This document shows, piece after piece, positions 7,126 through 8,772 of a stretch of DNA of 8,772 bases. Under the pieces are notes generated by a model that saw only the letters and a program-made list of their open reading frames with translations, had not been told where the DNA came from and did no database searches. Source of the stretch: Paracoccaceae bacterium (lineage in GTDB: Bacteria; Pseudomonadota; Alphaproteobacteria; Rhodobacterales; Rhodobacteraceae); NCBI GenBank assembly GCA_021767525.1, contig JAASTF010000119.1:1-8772 (forward strand), written 5' to 3'. A program made the position numbers and the translations under genes. How positions within the stretch are numbered: the first letter of the stretch is position 1; the number at the start of each line of letters is the position of its first letter.

Positions 7126-7650
7126 ATGGCCCGCCTCAGGAAAACCGATTGGATCGCAGCCGGGCTGCGCGCCCTGGCCCAGAACGGGCCCGACGCGCTC
7201 AAGGCCGAGCCGATGGCGCGTGCTCTTGGCACCACCAAGGGGTCGTTCTATTGGCATTTCGCGGAGGTGCCCGCGCTGCACGAGGCCGTGGCCAGCGCCT
7301 GGGCAGAGAATGCGAACACCGCGCTTTTCGACGCGATCGAAGACGCCGCAACCCACACAGCCGCCTTGCGCGCGATGGCGCAAAGGCTGGCCGCCCCGCC
7401 CGATGACGATCTTTATGCACAGGCCGAACCGGCAATGCGTGGCTGGGCCCTGTCGGATGCAGGCGCCGCGCGGGCCGTCAGCGCGGTCGATGCCGCGCGG
7501 TTGCAGGCGATATCGGCCCTGCTCAGCCGTATCGGCGTGTCGAACAGCGAAATTGCCCAGCTGATCCTGGCCGCCGCGCATGGCCTGCCGCGCAAGATTG
7601 ACGGCGATCCGATGGGCACGCTGGTCGACCTGGTGCTGGCGCTGCGCTAA
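7126..7650 (+). CDS. TetR/AcrR-family transcriptional regulator
   Basis: 174-residue one-component regulator. The N-terminal helix-turn-helix covers about residues 7-52, with MARALGTTKGSFYWHF (30-45) as the recognition-helix and Y-x-HF signature of the family. The C-terminal part is alpha-helical ligand-binding/dimerisation sequence without a recognisable subfamily mark. It is short for a TetR protein (usually about 190-220). I chose ATG 7126 because the helix-turn-helix begins right after it. An in-frame GTG at 7092 would add 11 or so residues unlike the family. No clear Shine-Dalgarno precedes 7126. It follows rdhA by 50 bp on the same strand and is probably co-transcribed, perhaps sensing the substrate and controlling the divergent promoters at 2470-2630 (inference). 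Its 3' end overlaps the convergent recO by 4 bp. The family call is firm; target and ligand are unknown. Confidence 0.87.
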   Translation: MARLRKTDWIAAGLRALAQNGPDALKAEPMARALGTTKGSFYWHFAEVPALHEAVASAWAENANTALFDAIEDAATHTAALRAMAQRLAAPPDDDLYAQAEPAMRGWALSDAGAARAVSAVDAARLQAISALLSRIGVSNSEIAQLILAAAHGLPRKIDGDPMGTLVDLVLALR

Positions 7651-8378
7651 CCCCGCGCGGCCCGCCGCGCCAGCGCATCGACAAAGCGATGCCGCGCCTC
7701 GGGCAAGGGCGCGTTGCCCATGTCGGCGGCCATGTGGTTCGACAGGAAATAGCCCGTCACCCCCAGCGCTTCGGCGATCTCGGCGTCTTCGGCCCCGCCC
7801 TGGCCCAGCAGGCATTGCGGCAGCGGCAACAGCCGGTCGGCCCAGTCTCCCGCGCCTTGCACCGAAACCGCCCGCCCGCTTTTGGGCGAGACATAAACCA
7901 GCCCCTCGCGCGCCCCGGTGACGGCGCATTGCGTCAGATCCAGGCCGTATCCCAACTCTTCCAGCAGGGTCAGTTCCCATCTCAGATAGGCCAGCGGCCA
8001 CAGGTCGGGCTGGCCCAACAGGTCCAGCAGGTTCTCGGAATGGCGGTAAAGCGCGCCATGCGCCTCGCGCTCGGGCAGGGCGAAATGCAGCAGCGCCACC
8101 ACCGCGTTCAGCCCCGCGAGCATCAGGCGGTTGCCCATCGCCTCGGCCCGGCTGCGTATGGGTTCGACCGTGTAGGCGCCGATATGATCCTCAAGCCGCG
8201 CGCGCCAGGTTACATCCAGCTGCGCGCCCGGTTGCAGTATCGGTGCCATGCGCCGCCCCGCCCCGCCGCGCACCACGCCCGCGTGGCGGCCATGCCGGGG
8301 CGTGAACACCTCGATGATGGCGCTGGTTTCGCCATGCCTGCGGCTGTGCAGCAATATGCCCTGATCGCGCCATTCCAT
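7647..8378 (-). CDS. recO: DNA repair protein RecO
   Basis: 243-residue mediator of recombinational repair. In the RecFOR pathway RecO displaces SSB, anneals single strands and helps RecR load RecA. The N-terminal OB-fold begins MEWRDQGILL (1-10) and contains the family's HGETSAIIEVFT (15-26) and G-H-GVVRG-like GRHAGVVRGG (30-39). The middle helical part has YLRWELTLLEELGYGLDL (131-148), the most conserved RecO stretch. The alphaproteobacterial C-AVTG...YVSPKSGRAV (151-171) follows, with only one of the zinc-type cysteines that some RecO proteins carry. The length is normal (about 240). The start at 8378 gives the standard N-terminus. It lies 39 bp after the DUF1491 gene in the same direction, likely one operon. 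The stop TAG falls inside the last codons of the convergent tetR. A core gene, marking the right border of the accessory cluster. Confidence 0.96.
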   Translation of the reverse strand: MEWRDQGILLHSRRHGETSAIIEVFTPRHGRHAGVVRGGAGRRMAPILQPGAQLDVTWRARLEDHIGAYTVEPIRSRAEAMGNRLMLAGLNAVVALLHFALPEREAHGALYRHSENLLDLLGQPDLWPLAYLRWELTLLEELGYGLDLTQCAVTGAREGLVYVSPKSGRAVSVQGAGDWADRLLPLPQCLLGQGGAEDAEIAEALGVTGYFLSNHMAADMGNAPLPEARHRFVDALARRAARG

Positions 8379-8417
8379 GCCGGGATCATTCCGCGCGCAG
8401 GGGCGAATAACAAGGGG

Positions 8418-8750
8418 TCAGGTCAGCCCCTCGGCATCCAGCAGGTGACGGCCGGCGCGATCCTCGACCTCGATCACCCAAAGGTCGGGATCGGTGCCGC
8501 GCTGGCGGGTCAGCGTGTCGTCCACCGCCCGCTCGTCGCCTTCGGCCAGCACGTCCCACACGCGCGCGCCGGTGCCCAGGTCAAAAGTGCGGTGAAACAG
8601 CCGCGCCTGCCCGTCCAGCGTGTTCAGCTTGACCATCACCGCGCCGGCCGTGTCGTCGCCATGCGCCACGACAAAGGCCGGGATATCCATCAGCCGCAGC
8701 CGCGCCAGGTAGGCGTCGACCCAAAAGCGCGCGGTCAGCCTGTCGCTCAC
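8418..8750 (-). CDS. DUF1491 family protein
   Basis: 110-residue protein of unknown function, recognised by the DUF1491 pattern: RLTARFWVDAYLARL (4-18), IPAFVVAHGDDTAGAVMVK (23-41), a central VWDVLAEG (64-71) and the C-terminal DPDLWVIEVEDRAGRHLL (87-104). The family is small, soluble and essentially alphaproteobacterial, often encoded next to recO. No signal peptide or membrane segment is seen. The start is GTG at 8750-8748, with GAGGA (8759-8755) 4 nt ahead. The frame stays open upstream to the window edge, so a start beyond 8772 cannot be excluded, though the family usually begins near here. The GTGA at 8750-8747 would give a 4-bp overlap with a gene ending in another frame. The molecular role is unknown. 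Confidence 0.88.
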   Translation of the reverse strand: MSDRLTARFWVDAYLARLRLMDIPAFVVAHGDDTAGAVMVKLNTLDGQARLFHRTFDLGTGARVWDVLAEGDERAVDDTLTRQRGTDPDLWVIEVEDRAGRHLLDAEGLT

Positions 8751-8772
8751 GCCGTCCTCTTCATCTTGCCAA

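Noticed and set aside
8751..8772. End of an upstream gene (era would be a likely neighbour)
   Set aside because: Two frames end in TGA here and the third stays open; 22 bases are too few to identify a gene.
1..8772. CRISPR arrays, tRNA/rRNA genes, insertion sequences, attachment sites
   Set aside because: No regularly spaced repeats, no tRNA-like cloverleaf or rRNA sequence, no transposase or integrase coding sequence, and no flanking direct repeats were seen.

Overview
The window looks like a piece of a high-GC alphaproteobacterial chromosome, most probably from the Rhodobacterales. The reasons are strong GC bias at third codon positions, a RecO that begins MEWRDQG, and a DUF1491 protein next to recO, an arrangement familiar from that group. 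These are judgements from recognition; no search was run.

Layout. Positions 1-2469 (minus strand) hold two genes of a molybdenum hydroxylase of the xanthine dehydrogenase superfamily. They are an FAD subunit and, joined to it by an ATGA stop/start overlap, a fused [2Fe-2S]/molybdopterin subunit whose 3' end lies beyond position 1. Positions 2470-2630 are a compact divergent control region with nested inverted repeats. On the plus strand follow an enamidase-type amidohydrolase (2631-3806), a very large 'self-sufficient' reductive dehalogenase (3881-7075) and a short TetR-type regulator (7126-7650). The TetR gene overlaps by 4 bp the convergent recO (minus, 7647-8378), which is preceded by a DUF1491 gene (minus, 8418-8750). 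The last two belong to the core genome, so 7650 is the border between an accessory catabolic cluster and housekeeping genes.

How the genes may work together. In clostridial nicotinate fermentation (Eubacterium barkeri) a Mo hydroxylase makes 6-hydroxynicotinate, a reductase reduces the ring, and enamidase opens it. Here the Mo hydroxylase and the enamidase are present. A cytoplasmic cobalamin/Fe-S reductive dehalogenase fused to its own flavin/[2Fe-2S] reductase sits immediately downstream of the enamidase. Known catabolic enzymes of this type remove halogen ortho to a hydroxyl group, for example on 3,5-dibromo-4-hydroxybenzoate. A 5-halo-6-hydroxynicotinate is the aza-analogue of such a substrate. 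The window therefore suggests a pathway for a halogenated pyridine carboxylate or similar N-heterocycle: hydroxylate, dehalogenate, reduce, open the ring. The ring-reduction enzyme is not visible. It may be off the window, or the RdhA fusion may itself fill that step. The pathway is inference; the gene families are well supported by motifs.

The TetR protein and the nested repeats in the divergent region are the likely control system.
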